Assembly (NCBI GenBank): GCA_963921425.1
Contig: OY992832.1
Span: 5,332,001 to 5,396,000, forward strand
DNA from: Dryas octopetala
Lineage: Eukaryota > Streptophyta > Magnoliopsida > Rosales > Rosaceae
Length of the DNA: 64,000 nucleotides
Reading direction: 5' to 3'
Positions 44,901 to 56,347 of this stretch are shown piece after piece. Each line of letters opens with the position of its first letter. Position 1 is the stretch's first letter. The position numbers and the translations under genes were made by a program. The notes under the pieces are model-generated. The model saw only the letters and a program-made list of their open reading frames with translations, did not search any database and was not told where the DNA came from.

Positions 44901-47900
44901 TCACATGTTCATGCATATAAACTGTATACCACTAATGATATCTAATTATCATATGCATATAAGCTGCATATCAACTGTATACCGACGCTGAGCAATATAT
45001 GCATGTATATGTATGCATTTACATATGCATCAATAGAAAACCTATCAAAACAAGATGTAGATGTTGTGTTTTTTGTCTCGTCGGAAATTTCTGGAGGAAG
45101 CTACAGGTCTGGCCGAGAGCAATAGGGTGACTGGGCAGTGGGGTAGTTTGGTGTTTTCCTAGTGGGGTACGATTTTGGAAGACAAATAGGACTTGCGCAA
45201 GACTTTCCTAGTGTGGGAAGGAGTTCTAAAGGGTTTTCCTTGTGTACAAGAGAATATAATTAGCTAATAGGTAGATTACCTAATTCTATTAGGATAAGGA
45301 ATCCATATTGTAATTGGTAAGTCTATGCTCTATAAATAGGCTGCTGCAAGTCTCATAGAAAATATAAGTATAGCTAGAGACTTCTAGGGAAGAAACTCAA
45401 AGGGGAGACTTGGGTTAGAGACTCAAGGGTGAGTGACTTCAAGGGAAGGGTTTTTCAAGAGGGAAAAACACAAGAGAGCTATTTGTGCAAGAGAGAAGAG
45501 AGTGGCTGCGAGTTGGGTAGTCTAGGGTTTCAATAAGTTCTTGTACTCTTATTCTATACATAGTGAAGCTGTGATTCTCTAAGGATCACACGGGGACGTA
45601 GGCAAAGTTTGCCAAACCTCGATAACAAATCTTGGTGTTATTTGTGTTTACTTTTGCTGCCATATTGTGTGTTGTTTGCTATATCTGTTTTAACTCTAGA
45701 ATACATCAAGGACAAGATCACAGGGGGTGTTAATTCACTACAGTAGATTGTACAGGAATCCATGCTAAGTCACACTGTACCGAACTTCCAATTAAGTAGT
45801 CACCAACAGACAGCATTAGAGTCAAAATCTAATTAATAGATATTTAAGAAAGGCCGATGCATCCCAATCTAATTCTCAAATGAGGTAGTTGAAAAACTGA
45901 AACTCTGAGGAACACTTTGCCCCCTCAGCCCCATTTGATATTTAGAATAGCACAAACTACAAGGGCCATCAAAATCCATCTTCCGAATTGCATATTTCAC
46001 CATTCTTCTTCAACCACATAAACAGAATAAAATAATCTAATGAAACTAGTATGCACTTTATAGAAGATACTATGAACTATATACCTGGGTAACACCATTT
46101 GTCTTGCATTGAAATTTCTCAGGCCACAGCTCATAAAAGTCCTGTGAAAGAGACAAGGTGTCAGATGGCCTAACTTAAGGTATTATAACAAGTTTGGGTA
46201 TCTTGAACTTAGTCATAAGCCAAGGAGAAAAGGTAATAATGCAAGGAACACATATTACCTTGAATAATTTTGTTTTTAATAACTCTGAATGTACTTTGGA
46301 AACACCATTCACAGTATGGGAACAGACAATCGATAGGTTTGCCATTCGGATACTCTGTCAACTCAAATGGTAATTAATGGTCAAATTACAAATAAATTTT
46401 CACATCAAACCAACAAATGCTATAAAAACCTTAAGAATGTACTTTAAAAGGGAAAAAAAATCCAAAAACCCATATAAGTACAAAAGACTGACATGTACAC
46501 ATTTCCAAACCCCCATTCTTCTATCCTCTTCTTTTGTTTGTCATCATGTAAGAAAGGATTATGCATAGTATTACAGAAAGGGTTAATACGATTGCAAGAA
46601 AAAGCACAATGATGTAACGGATAGACTATAGAGCATACAAAAGACTACAGTAATATCAGACGCCAACCACAATGATAAGACCAGAATCATATATCTACCA
46701 CAAGAACAAAATCATTTATACTATGAAGTAAAATATAAGATGCTTCTAGACGTACCTTTGCAGCACCTTCCTCAACAATTGACATCCGGGACAGCCGATT
46801 GTAATCTAAACCAATCCTCTTTTTCAACTCTTCCACAAAATTAAAGTTTATGTCATATATAATCTGGATCAATAAAAAACTTGTTACAATTACTTAAGTG
46901 AAAAAATAATCATTTCATAAAATACTAGTTATCGAGCAGATAATTATATAGAAAATTATAATTAGTTTATAAGCTTGCTTCTGGATCAAGGAAAGCATGG
47001 CAATCTGATGGAAAGATAACTCTAGGAGTAAAGATTAACTGTTTCATGAATTCATTAAACATTTCCAAAGCCTAGCATACAACTCATCTTGTCATAATTT
47101 TGTAATATATATATATATATATAACTTTTCAGGTAAATGGATTAAAGATAATGTTATTGGAGAATGAGAATGCAAATGTCTTCAGAAACCCTAACAATAA
47201 AATGCAATTTTCATGTCAAAAAATAGTCTTTAGAAACACACTTTTAAATGGCGTGGGAGAAGACTGCCCAGTAAATCAACAGGGATTTTCTCCAACCCTT
47301 CGGCTATTACTGCATGTATTGTGAAAGAAAACATTTTGCAAACAATGTCCCATGCTTTATTCCAACCCAAATGCTCTTCATCAACAAGCACTCTCATGAC
47401 CTCAACTATCGCAAGAGATGGGTGAGTATCATTCAGCTGCAGAGCAACCTAATTAAGACAAGGAAAAATGAGCCAAAAGAAAAAAGGAAAAACAGAAAAA
47501 GCAAACCTGAATGACTGAATTAAAAGGGAGGGAGAATTTCCAATATGCCAAAAGACAAAAAAAATAAATAATAATGATCCCTTAGTCCACTGTAGCTAAA
47601 ACAGCAATGTCAAAATGATCATTAAAGAACACTTGCATCATGAAATAAGCCAGAAAATTGGGTTGTAAACATGAATAGATTGAGAACTAAAAATATGAAT
47701 CAGAATGAGCTTAACTTCAAGCAAAAATCATCATCTTGTTATCAATAATTTCATGTAGCAAGAACATTTGCGAGTAATAAAACATTTTTCCCGTACAGCT
47801 CAACATATGATCAAACACATATTACTGAGATTCAAACCTTCTCTGGAAATTCATCAAAATTACTGTGATCATCTTTAAACCTCCGAATTATGTCTTGTAT

Positions 47901-50900
47901 GGATGCTGAGACAAAGAAATATTGTTGTTTTAACCGCAGTTCCTTCCCCTGTAAGACAGAATAAACTCAAAAGGAATTATTTCTATACAGTAAGCAACAA
48001 TAGAGTGAGAATGTACAGGAGTCATCCACTTGGAAAAGAGAGCTGGGTAGCTGAGCTAATGACTTTCTTCCAAACTCAGAGACCATATTATTATGTTGAT
48101 AAACTGTCTCGGCATGTACAAAACCCCTAAGTTTGAGTATTCAATTTGCCTGGCCAAAAAAAAAATCTATCCATAGAATTTTTATACAGAATGACCAGAC
48201 ATTATTATGTTGATAAACTGTCTTGGCATGTACAAAACCTTAATGGTAAGCATTATGGAAAATATTCATCTCATTGAAGTAGCCAGTTTCTGCAAGAACA
48301 GATCATCTTCTGATACAAGACAATATATTTTTAAAATACATTATAATTATACAATAAATGACCAAATTAAGAAGAGACAAGCAAACCTGATGAGAACGGT
48401 CATCAGGGTACAAAACACTACTTATAGTTTCTGCTTTCTGTCTACTAACAACAGCATTGATGTAATCTCCAGTATTATAAGATTCCTGCATAAGAGGAAA
48501 TATTGCACAGGAAAATTAGTTTCACCTAAAATTTATAGGAGGAAAGAGATGGATTCTATTGAAACTTGAAAAAAAAATGGAGGAGAGAATACTGTAGTAC
48601 TCTTTCATTTGGGATTTCCGTGAGATACTGATTATGAAAGATGCATTCTGGAATTGCATAACATTAAATATTAGTAAAAGATTACCATATCATGTTGATC
48701 ACTTGGTTTTCCAGCCCATAAGCGGAGAGTAAGGGTATTCCTTGTTCCATAACCAGGTATAGGATTATCATAAGCCACAGCTTCTACCTAGCAGTGTGGA
48801 GACAAACCACTAAGCTGAAATAACCAATTATATTCATAACGTTTAAAAGTTGCAAACCATCTTGCATATATAAACTAAACAATATCAAAGGATTTGCTTG
48901 AAGGAGTACAGCCTTAAATAATGCGACAGAGTTTATTGCCTTACCACTTCTCCAGGGTTCCAAACGTTACATTTTTCTCCATTCAAAACTTCCTCTTCAA
49001 CGACCCCATAGAACTTATCCACGGAAATAATAATAAGAAAAATTATCAAAATTTTTTGAAGCTTTAGTAGGGAATATAATGGATATCAAGAAAATATTAA
49101 ATGAGAAATAAACAATTAACCAACAAAGGATGATAGTCGTTACAGACCTTCACTGGATATGTTACATGAACCCGCTCTGTCTCCCAAGGATTTCCAAAGT
49201 TCAACCAGTAATCTGGTTGTTCATGTTGGAAGCCATCAAGTATAACCTGGCGGAATAATCCATATTCGTAGCGTAGCCCATAACTACAAATTGAAGATGC
49301 AACATCACCAAATACCTCCTATGTAAGAAATTGTTGGTAAAAACTAGTTCCACAATAAAAAGGTTGTGAATTTTCATGTTGAATAATACGTTCAGTTCTC
49401 AAAGCCATTGAGCATGCAACATGTGATAAGTGAGGCACATAAAAACACTTCCTATGGGACCACTGGCTTCTTGGGTTCACCAGACAGTGTTTCTATTCTA
49501 ATTTATGAAGTGCAAAGAATCATGGCTGCTGCATTTCTTTATCAAATGGGAATAACAGGCTATACAATAGAGATAACCCTCCCTTCCCTAGACTTCCAGT
49601 CTTAGAGGAGGAAGATACCACAGAGCTGAAAGGGCTAGTCATCCTATTGTTAGAGACAGAACTTAGATAGGGTATTGCTAATTAAATTATTATATGCTAA
49701 TCAAAGAGTCGACATACCCCCATGCAGGATAGTCCAAAGTTGCCATAGAATCCAATTGACAAGCTGAAAGACGCGCTAGGCCACCATTACCAAGGGCAGC
49801 ATCTCCTTCCTTGAAACATCACGAAAATAACTTATACAAGAAAAAATAAATGCCCATCTATTTTAAAACTAAAGTCTATATGCTATTGATATACATGAAT
49901 GAAAAGAACCTATATATGTTTCCAATTGGAGCTAGAGTAAATATTTTCTCCCTTTTAATAAATATGTGATATGCCCAAGCCATCATTAGCAGTTGCATAT
50001 GTAAATTTTTTGTTAAATAAATTATGATGTATCCTGTATTGATGCCAAAACCACAAATTAGAGATCATAATGGGGGAATAACACCAAAGATAGCATAGCA
50101 ACTCCAACAACTATTTTTATGTTGCTCCCACTTAGACAGAGGGAATAGTGGTGGCAAGTATGGGGTTCAGCCCTTCAAATAAATCATCCCCCAACACCCT
50201 CACACAAATTATAATTTTAGTCAATATATAAATTAAGGGGATCAGCCTTATAACTCTAGAGGAAAGGGAAGTATATCATTTTCCTAGTCCACCCATTTTA
50301 TTAAGAAATAAAATAGGGAATAAAGAAATAAAGAAAAACTCACTGCATTAATTTTTCCAAATACGGAAGAAAATTGAATAGAATTTTTTTCCAAAAGAAG
50401 AAAAAAAGGGTTCCCATGCTAACCTGCTCTGCCAAAACTTCCAAATCAAAGCCAAGCTGGCTTAAAGCATCTGCATATTGATCCCGGATGCCAAGGTTGA
50501 TGACACTATTCGACAAGGAACGACCTGACATTGGAAAAACATATATCGTTTCAGCAGCAAGGCAGCAACTACATCAAAGAAATATATACAACACTTGAAT
50601 TGGGAACTCATGGAAAACTACCAGTCAAATCACTGGAAGATCAACTTAATGGGTATCAATAAATTAGTCTACGGAGGCTTATGATTAAGAGACAGTAACA
50701 TCACCAAAAGTGCATAGAATGTATATAAACAACTCCATTAGAAGTACATAAATACCCATAAGAAACTCAAGCGAGAGGAAGTATACGCGCTTAGGGTCTT
50801 TCTTCTTGAAGTAAAGTTGAGTATCAAGAGAACGTTCAATCAACCGGTCTCTTACACTAAGTGCTAGAGCCTACAAAAAGTATCAAAACGAAATGACAAC

Positions 50901-51638
50901 TTTTTCCCGCCAAAATTGAGGAGCGAAAACAAACTTTACATTGTGATGAGAAATTACCTGATAAGCCTCAAAATCATCAAAACTAAAGCGGGACCTGGCA
51001 ACGGTGTACTCAACGTGGTGAAGAATATCCTTCTGAAGGCTAATTGGGTCATTTTTCAAGAACCCGTCCATGAGCTGGAACATCCTCTCAGCCTTAGCAT
51101 TGCCCTCCCCCGAGCCCAAGTCCAAGCCCAGGCCCGGCCTGCGAACCACAATGCCTGTCGCGGTGGGACCCACCGAGACCGAGCCAGCGCCTTCGATGGC
51201 GTCCGTAAGGGCCTTCTTGATCCTATCGAGGCTCTCCTGATCGCCGATTTTCTGGCCGTTGGAATCGGTGACGAAGAACCGCTTGACGAAGTGGTCGCCC
51301 TCGAACTCGACGGTGGCCTTGTCGACGCAGAGGCCGAGGACGTTGAAGACGCGGGTGATGACCCCGAGGAGGCCGATGCGGTTGCGGGCTCGGATCACGA
51401 ATTGCGTGGCGGACGGGTCGGACTCGGAGTTATCTACGGTGACGGAGGACATGGCGGAGGGAGGTTGGGCGGCGGAAGCGCGTAGCGGTTTGGTGGCATG
51501 ATTGGAGGCGTAGAAGATGGACGGTGGAGGTGAGTTTCGAGAAGTAGAGGGAAATGGTGGGAACAGAGAGGTGGAAGATGAGAATGCGAGCTTTGATTCG
51601 TCATTGATGGTGAGAAAGCGTGATGGTAGCGTAGACAT
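41966..51638 (-). CDS. ACT-domain alpha-glucan phosphorylase (plastid-targeted, divergent)
   Basis: Twenty-two exons, 1,003 aa: 50958-51638, 50756-50870, 50424-50524, 49718-49809, 49148-49283, 48945-49013, 48686-48787, 48387-48485, 47838-47948, 47242-47448, 46756-46863, 46259-46354, 46085-46141, 44728-44874, 44575-44634, 44345-44449, 43844-44005, 43613-43686, 43048-43171, 42529-42617, 42214-42331, 41966-42124. Residues 1-~65 are Ser/Pro-rich, transit-peptide-like. Residues ~79-149 form an ACT domain ([31 protein letters not shown]). From ~200 to the end it is a GT35 phosphorylase: [64 protein letters not shown], and the PLP-lysine motif [10 protein letters not shown] (Lys854). The family phosphorolyses alpha-1,4-glucans to glucose-1-phosphate. 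The large plastid-isozyme insertion is absent. Several signature residues differ from canonical enzymes (see findings), so activity is uncertain. Confidence 0.9.
43298..43312. repeat. C15 homopolymer
   Basis: Fifteen consecutive C (G15 on the transcribed strand) in phosphorylase intron 19; rare in this AT-rich context and prone to length error. Confidence 0.8.
45062..45742. mobile_element. Solo LTR of a Copia-type retrotransposon, 681 bp
   Basis: Starts TGTTGTG, ends CACTACA (TG...CA rule) and is flanked by the perfect 5-bp target duplication GTAGA at 45,057-45,061 and 45,743-45,747. The right part has Copia LTR features: leader-like TCTATAAATAGG (~45,330), TTCTTGTACTCTTATTCTAT, GATCACACGGGGACGTAGGC, TTTGCCAAACC and TCTTGGTGTTATTTGTG. 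No internal domain or second LTR is present. It sits in intron 13 of the phosphorylase gene and accounts for most of that intron. Confidence 0.88.
48087..48239. repeat. Pair of 39-bp direct repeats in phosphorylase intron 8
   Basis: Copies at 48,087-48,125 and 48,201-48,239 differ at one base (ATTATTATGTTGATAAACTG then TCTYGGCATGTACAAAACC). They are separated by 75 bp including an A10 run. Confidence 0.8.
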
Positions 51639-53719
51639 TGTAGAATGTGAGAATTGAGAGTGAGAGCTTTGGTCTCGACTCTCTAGAGGTTGAAGGAGGA
51701 GCTTTGACTGCCAATACTGTGAGTCCGTGACTTACTGCCCGCGGGAGTAGGAAAAAGGGCATCAACTAACTGTTTTTGCTTTTAATTTTTAAAATCAGTT
51801 ATTATTGAGTATTACGTAATTAAGAAATTTAAATTAGTGCTAGGCAAACCAAAACAAACCCTAAAATTTGGGATCTCATTTTCAATGTCATTTTTAGATA
51901 AAATAATCCTTTCTATGATAATTAGAAAAATAACATTTTCTGAAATTGACCGGAGCATAGTACTTCTCACAAAAACACTAACAAATAACAACTAAGATTA
52001 TTTAGTCACAGTCTTATTTGAATTCGAAAGAAAATGATTATGTGTGATCATAACTGTAAACGTCATAATAATGAAGTATTATAAATTTAACTGAATTTTA
52101 AGGTGTTACTCTACGTGGAAGAGAGGTGCTACTCCACGTGAAGAAAGTTTTATTGACACTCGCTTTACACCACACTTTTTCAAGTTTTAGAAACTTAGTA
52201 ATGAGAAAATAATTGTATTCTCATGCTTGGTAAGGTAAGTAAGCATGAGAAATTTTTTCATTTCACATGAAAATCGGATGCCTCCAAAAGGAAAAAAAAT
52301 GAATCTTTTCTCTAAGCCTGAGTTTTGTTTTCCCTTCTTATGAGAAAACATTAATTACACTTTCTCAAGACAATTATATCCTTTTAAAAATGTACAAATA
52401 TCAACTTTATGCAAGAAAATTGTTAATATTTGTTATTTATTATTTATAATAAATAAAAGTATAATTGAAAAATTGAACAATTTTTATTTTCTATTATTAC
52501 ACAAATCAAATAAGGAAATCAATTTCAGAAATCACTAACTCTTTATGATGTTGAGAGTTTCATAGATTGATTAAACAAAAAGTAATGTTAGACCATACTG
52601 AATTACCGATACACCACCACATTGATTAATTATATAATATAATAGTTAAATCACTAAATTGATATTATGAGCTAGAGAAGAACTTACAGGATGCCACCTG
52701 CTATCCCATCCCCCTCTCTCTTTTTTTTTCTTTAAGTTATTTTCTATGAGCTAATATAACGAGAAAGGTGATTAAAATGAATCTTGGATCTGATGAAGGG
52801 ATGAGTGATGTAGTGGAACGTGGATACATGCAGAGAGGGACATTACTTTGCTTTTTGGCAAAAGGCATGGAGGACAACAGGAACCACGCCCTCTAACGTC
52901 CACCGTGGCGTCCTCCAGAGTCAAGTGAGTCACGACTCACAAGTCCCAAAACACAAGTACGACACAGAAGCAGACACGTGTCGTTTGTTGAGCCTGCAGA
53001 AGAACTGCCACCGTGTTATACATCTTTTCCGCTATGCGTGGGCTGGGCAGCTCTTTTTACTCCTACTTGGGTTTCCAACTTGGGCCTGCCTTTTAAACAT
53101 AGTGTTCCCGTCCAGAAAAAGAATGCCTGTAAGTTGTATCCATACATTATATCCCTTCAACTTTCTTTTTTCCCTTAAAAGTTCTTGTTTTTATCATTAA
53201 ATATAAATTATAAAATATTTATATACCGAAAAATTTATAAAAGTTATTTACAATTGTTTTTTTTGGTCGAACAAGTTATTTACAATGTAACTAGACTAGT
53301 GTTATTTATATCTATAATATTAAAAAAAATTTAAATTTGAGTCTCCATTTTTCATATTAAAACAAACAAAAATTGACAACCTCAGTGTAGATAAAGTAAA
53401 GTATACAAATGAGGGAGAAATAGAAAAAAGGGTGTCGATTGACCTCCATAGCTTAGAAATAACTTGTTTATCTTTGTTCTTGAGGATGTGGTATCACATA
53501 GAAAGAAAGCGTGAGAGAGTCTGAGAGAGGTGATGCCACGTCCCCAAATAACAGGGATAAGCAAGTCCCTCTCCCATAGCTTTGGTTAGCAATAAATAAA
53601 CAAAAACAGAAAAAAGATGATATGAGAGTAGGTGACGACAACCGACAGATGAAGAGGAGATGAGAAGATGGGAATTTTTGTTAATTATAAACCAATAGAA
53701 AATTGGGTGTGTCATTATT
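51639..53719. other. Intergenic between divergent phosphorylase and DnaJ genes
   Basis: Phosphorylase promoter/leader on the left. AT-rich DNA follows, with an 11-bp perfect hairpin TTCTCATGCTT / AAGCATGAGAA at 52,218-52,251, possibly within an old MITE. ORFs at 52,820-53,200 have no domain. No gene seen. Confidence 0.5.
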
Positions 53720-53774
53720 CCTCTAGAAAATTTTATGTGCCACGTGACTATTTACAAATCACAACGGTATAAAA
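53720..53774 (+). promoter_or_regulatory. Core promoter of the DnaJ gene: heat-shock-element-like, G-box, TATA
   Basis: An imperfect heat-shock element CTCTAGAAAATTTT (53,721-53,734, alternating TTC/GAA-type units), a G-box CACGTG (53,741-53,746) and TATAAAA (53,768-53,774) lie 270-325 bp before the ATG. A palindrome GGAAACTTCC is at 53,826-53,835 and TTCAAGAAAG at ~54,003, just upstream of the start. Heat induction is inferred. Confidence 0.5.
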
Positions 53775-54044
53775 CCGGAATATTGGTGTAGATGTGGATA
53801 CACAGTAAAGTAGTAAACTCTATCTGGAAACTTCCACAACATTCTCGTTCTCTCTACAAAATCGCTCTGTTCATGAAAGAATCTGGCTACCAGCCCAATA
53901 AGAGCACCGCATGAGAATTCATTTCCAACAGACCCATTAGAAATTTTCAAGTATATAGAGCCTTCAAGTTTAACACCACCATTTCCAGCAGCAGAATAAA
54001 GATTCAAGAAAGAAATTAACAAAGAGAAAGAAGAAGAAGAAGGT

Positions 54045-55684
54045 ATGGGTGTGGATTACTACAAGATTTTGCAGGTTGACAAGAACGCTAAAGATGAGGA
54101 TTTGAAGAAAGCTTATCGAAAGCTCGCCATGAAATGGCACCCTGACAAGAACCCCAACAACAAGAAAGAAGCTGAGGCCAATTTCAAAAAGATCTCCGAG
54201 GCCTATGAGGTTGGTCATCCTTATCTCTCATAGCATTCATTCACTGCAAAGACTGTTCTTTCAATCTACCAATAAAATATTTGTCATCTGGGTTTTGGGT
54301 TTTTCACGATTACCCACTAAAGAAAATCCCACAAGCTCCTCACTTTGTTTTTTCTGCCTTTTTCCCTGTTTCTATGTCATCCCACATGTTAAATTACCCA
54401 TATTTAAATCTAAAAATCCCTTCCTTGAATGACAGCAAGATTCAATTTTTTCATATAGTAATGCTAGAATCTGATCCCCTGTGTGTTTGACTTGGTAGGT
54501 TCTGAGTGATCCCCAGAAAAGAGCAATTTACGATCAATACGGTGAAGAGGGGCTAAAAGGCCAAGTGCCACCCCCAGGAACTGGGGGGCCTGAAGGTGCT
54601 ACTTTCTTCCAAACTGGGGATGGTCAATCTCGTGGTTCTTTCTTCTTCAACCCCAGAAACGCCGACGACATTTTTGCTGAGATTTTTGGGTTCTCGAGCC
54701 CAATGGGTGGAATGGGAGGTGGAATGGGAGGTGGACTAGGTGGCGGTGTTGGTAGTGGCATGAGGGGTGCAAGATCACAGTTTGGTGGAATGGGGTTTGG
54801 GGATGACATATTTACTTCATTTGGAGAAGCCCGGCCGATGAGTCAGGGTCCACGAAAAGCTACTCCCATAGAGAACACCTTGCCCTGTAGCCTTGAGGAG
54901 CTCTATAAGGGAACTACCAAGAAGATGAAGATATCCAGAGAAATTGCAGATGCAAGTGGGTAAGTCTTATTTAACTCAATTTATAAATTGTATTGTTACT
55001 TTTGCCTTTGTTTCTTGCATCTTAAGTTGGTAATGTTAGTTTGATTTCAATGTCATTATAAATTAGGATGGTGGCTATGATGATGATGATGGTATAGTAT
55101 TGGTGACATTGGGGTAAAGACATCATAGCCAGCTCTGAATTGCTGTAGTTGCTGTCATTGCTAGGAACATGAATATTGTCACCTAGGTTGTTTAATTTCG
55201 ATTCATTTTTCTGGTTCATTGACACCTATTTATCATGTTATGCAGAAAGACCATGCCAGTGCAGGAAATCCTAACCATTGAAATCAAGCCTGGCTGGAAA
55301 AAGGGAACAAAGATCACCTTCCCAGAGAAAGGGAATGAGCAAGCAAATATAGTTCCTGCAGACCTCGTCTTCATAATTGATGAGAAGCCACACAACACAT
55401 TCACAAGGGATGGGAATGACCTGGTTGTCACACTGAAGATCTCGCTCGCAGAAGCTCTCACAGGCTACACTGTCCATCTCACCACACTAGATGGAAGGAC
55501 CCTCACCATCCCCATCAACAATGTCATTCATCCAAACTATGAGGAGATAGTCCCCAAGGAGGGTATGCCCATACCAAAAGATCCCTCCAAGAGGGGCAAC
55601 CTTAGGGTCAAATTCAATGTCAAGTTTCCAACCAGGTTAACTTCTGAACAAAAGGCCGGAATTAAGAAACTTTTGGCGCCTTAG
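54045..55684 (+). CDS. Class B (type II) DnaJ/HSP40 co-chaperone
   Basis: Exons 54045-54209, 54499-54959, 55246-55684; 354 aa, usual for DNAJB1/4/5-type proteins. J domain at residues 1-~70 with the HSP70-stimulating HPD in [12 protein letters not shown]; Gly/Phe-rich linker (~75-165) with [19 protein letters not shown]; then two C-terminal beta domains ([70 protein letters not shown]) and the dimerisation end [17 protein letters not shown]. No zinc-finger (CxxCxGxG) region, hence class B. No targeting signal, so cytosol/nucleus. It delivers non-native proteins to HSP70 and stimulates its ATPase. Introns are GT-AG, the first directly after EAYE. Confidence 0.95.
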
Positions 55685-56347
55685 ATTTGGTTGTTACCCA
55701 AAATGTGCTATGGGAATCTGGGACTGTGTGAATATTTTTTTTGAGATGGCATGGATTTGTATAATTAGTTTGTCTTTGTAAGGTTGAAACATTTGTTTGT
55801 CCAGAAAAGTTATATCGAGCAAATTCTAGCTCTAAGAGAGTAGCAAATAAAATTTTAGAGTGAAAAAAAAATAAAATTTGATAACCCATAAATTCCCAAT
55901 TAGTCATAATCATAACAATCGCATTCTCAAAGAGTATACAATCCATAAAACCATAATATTGTAAAACCAATATACCACCCATAAAAAATTACTTTGTATA
56001 CAATCTTCTATAAAATGACATTTGCAGTATAACTTGCTCAACCTTTTTATTAGGTAATGTTTGTTACACGCTTGCATGACTTACACGTTACACCGCAGAG
56101 GCGCAGACCTATTGCAGTACATCTATCCAATACTTCTATCTGGACTATCCAATAATGATTTCATCCATAAACTAAAAAAAAAAAAAAAGGTAATAATAAT
56201 AACAAAAATGAAGAAGATTTGGTGGAGGCCAATATTGATTTCCAATACCAGGATGAGATCAGCCGCTGTTGATGCTGCAATATCAAAAAGTACATTGCAG
56301 CCAGCATAAACTCGGATGCTTACACGGGCAATATAGATTTTGGCACT
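55685..56347. other. Convergent intergenic between DnaJ and RLT genes
   Basis: 3' UTRs of both genes; A-runs at ~55,863 and ~56,174. Nothing else recognised. Confidence 0.65.

Noticed and set aside
50757..50787. GTATAC inside phosphorylase exon 2 as a splice donor
   Set aside because: Reading through gives [11 protein letters not shown], a conserved phosphorylase segment; the true donor is the GTATTT at 50,755.
50916..51485. 189-codon plus-strand ORF opposite phosphorylase exon 1
   Set aside because: Antisense shadow caused by high GC in the ACT-encoding exon; no domain.
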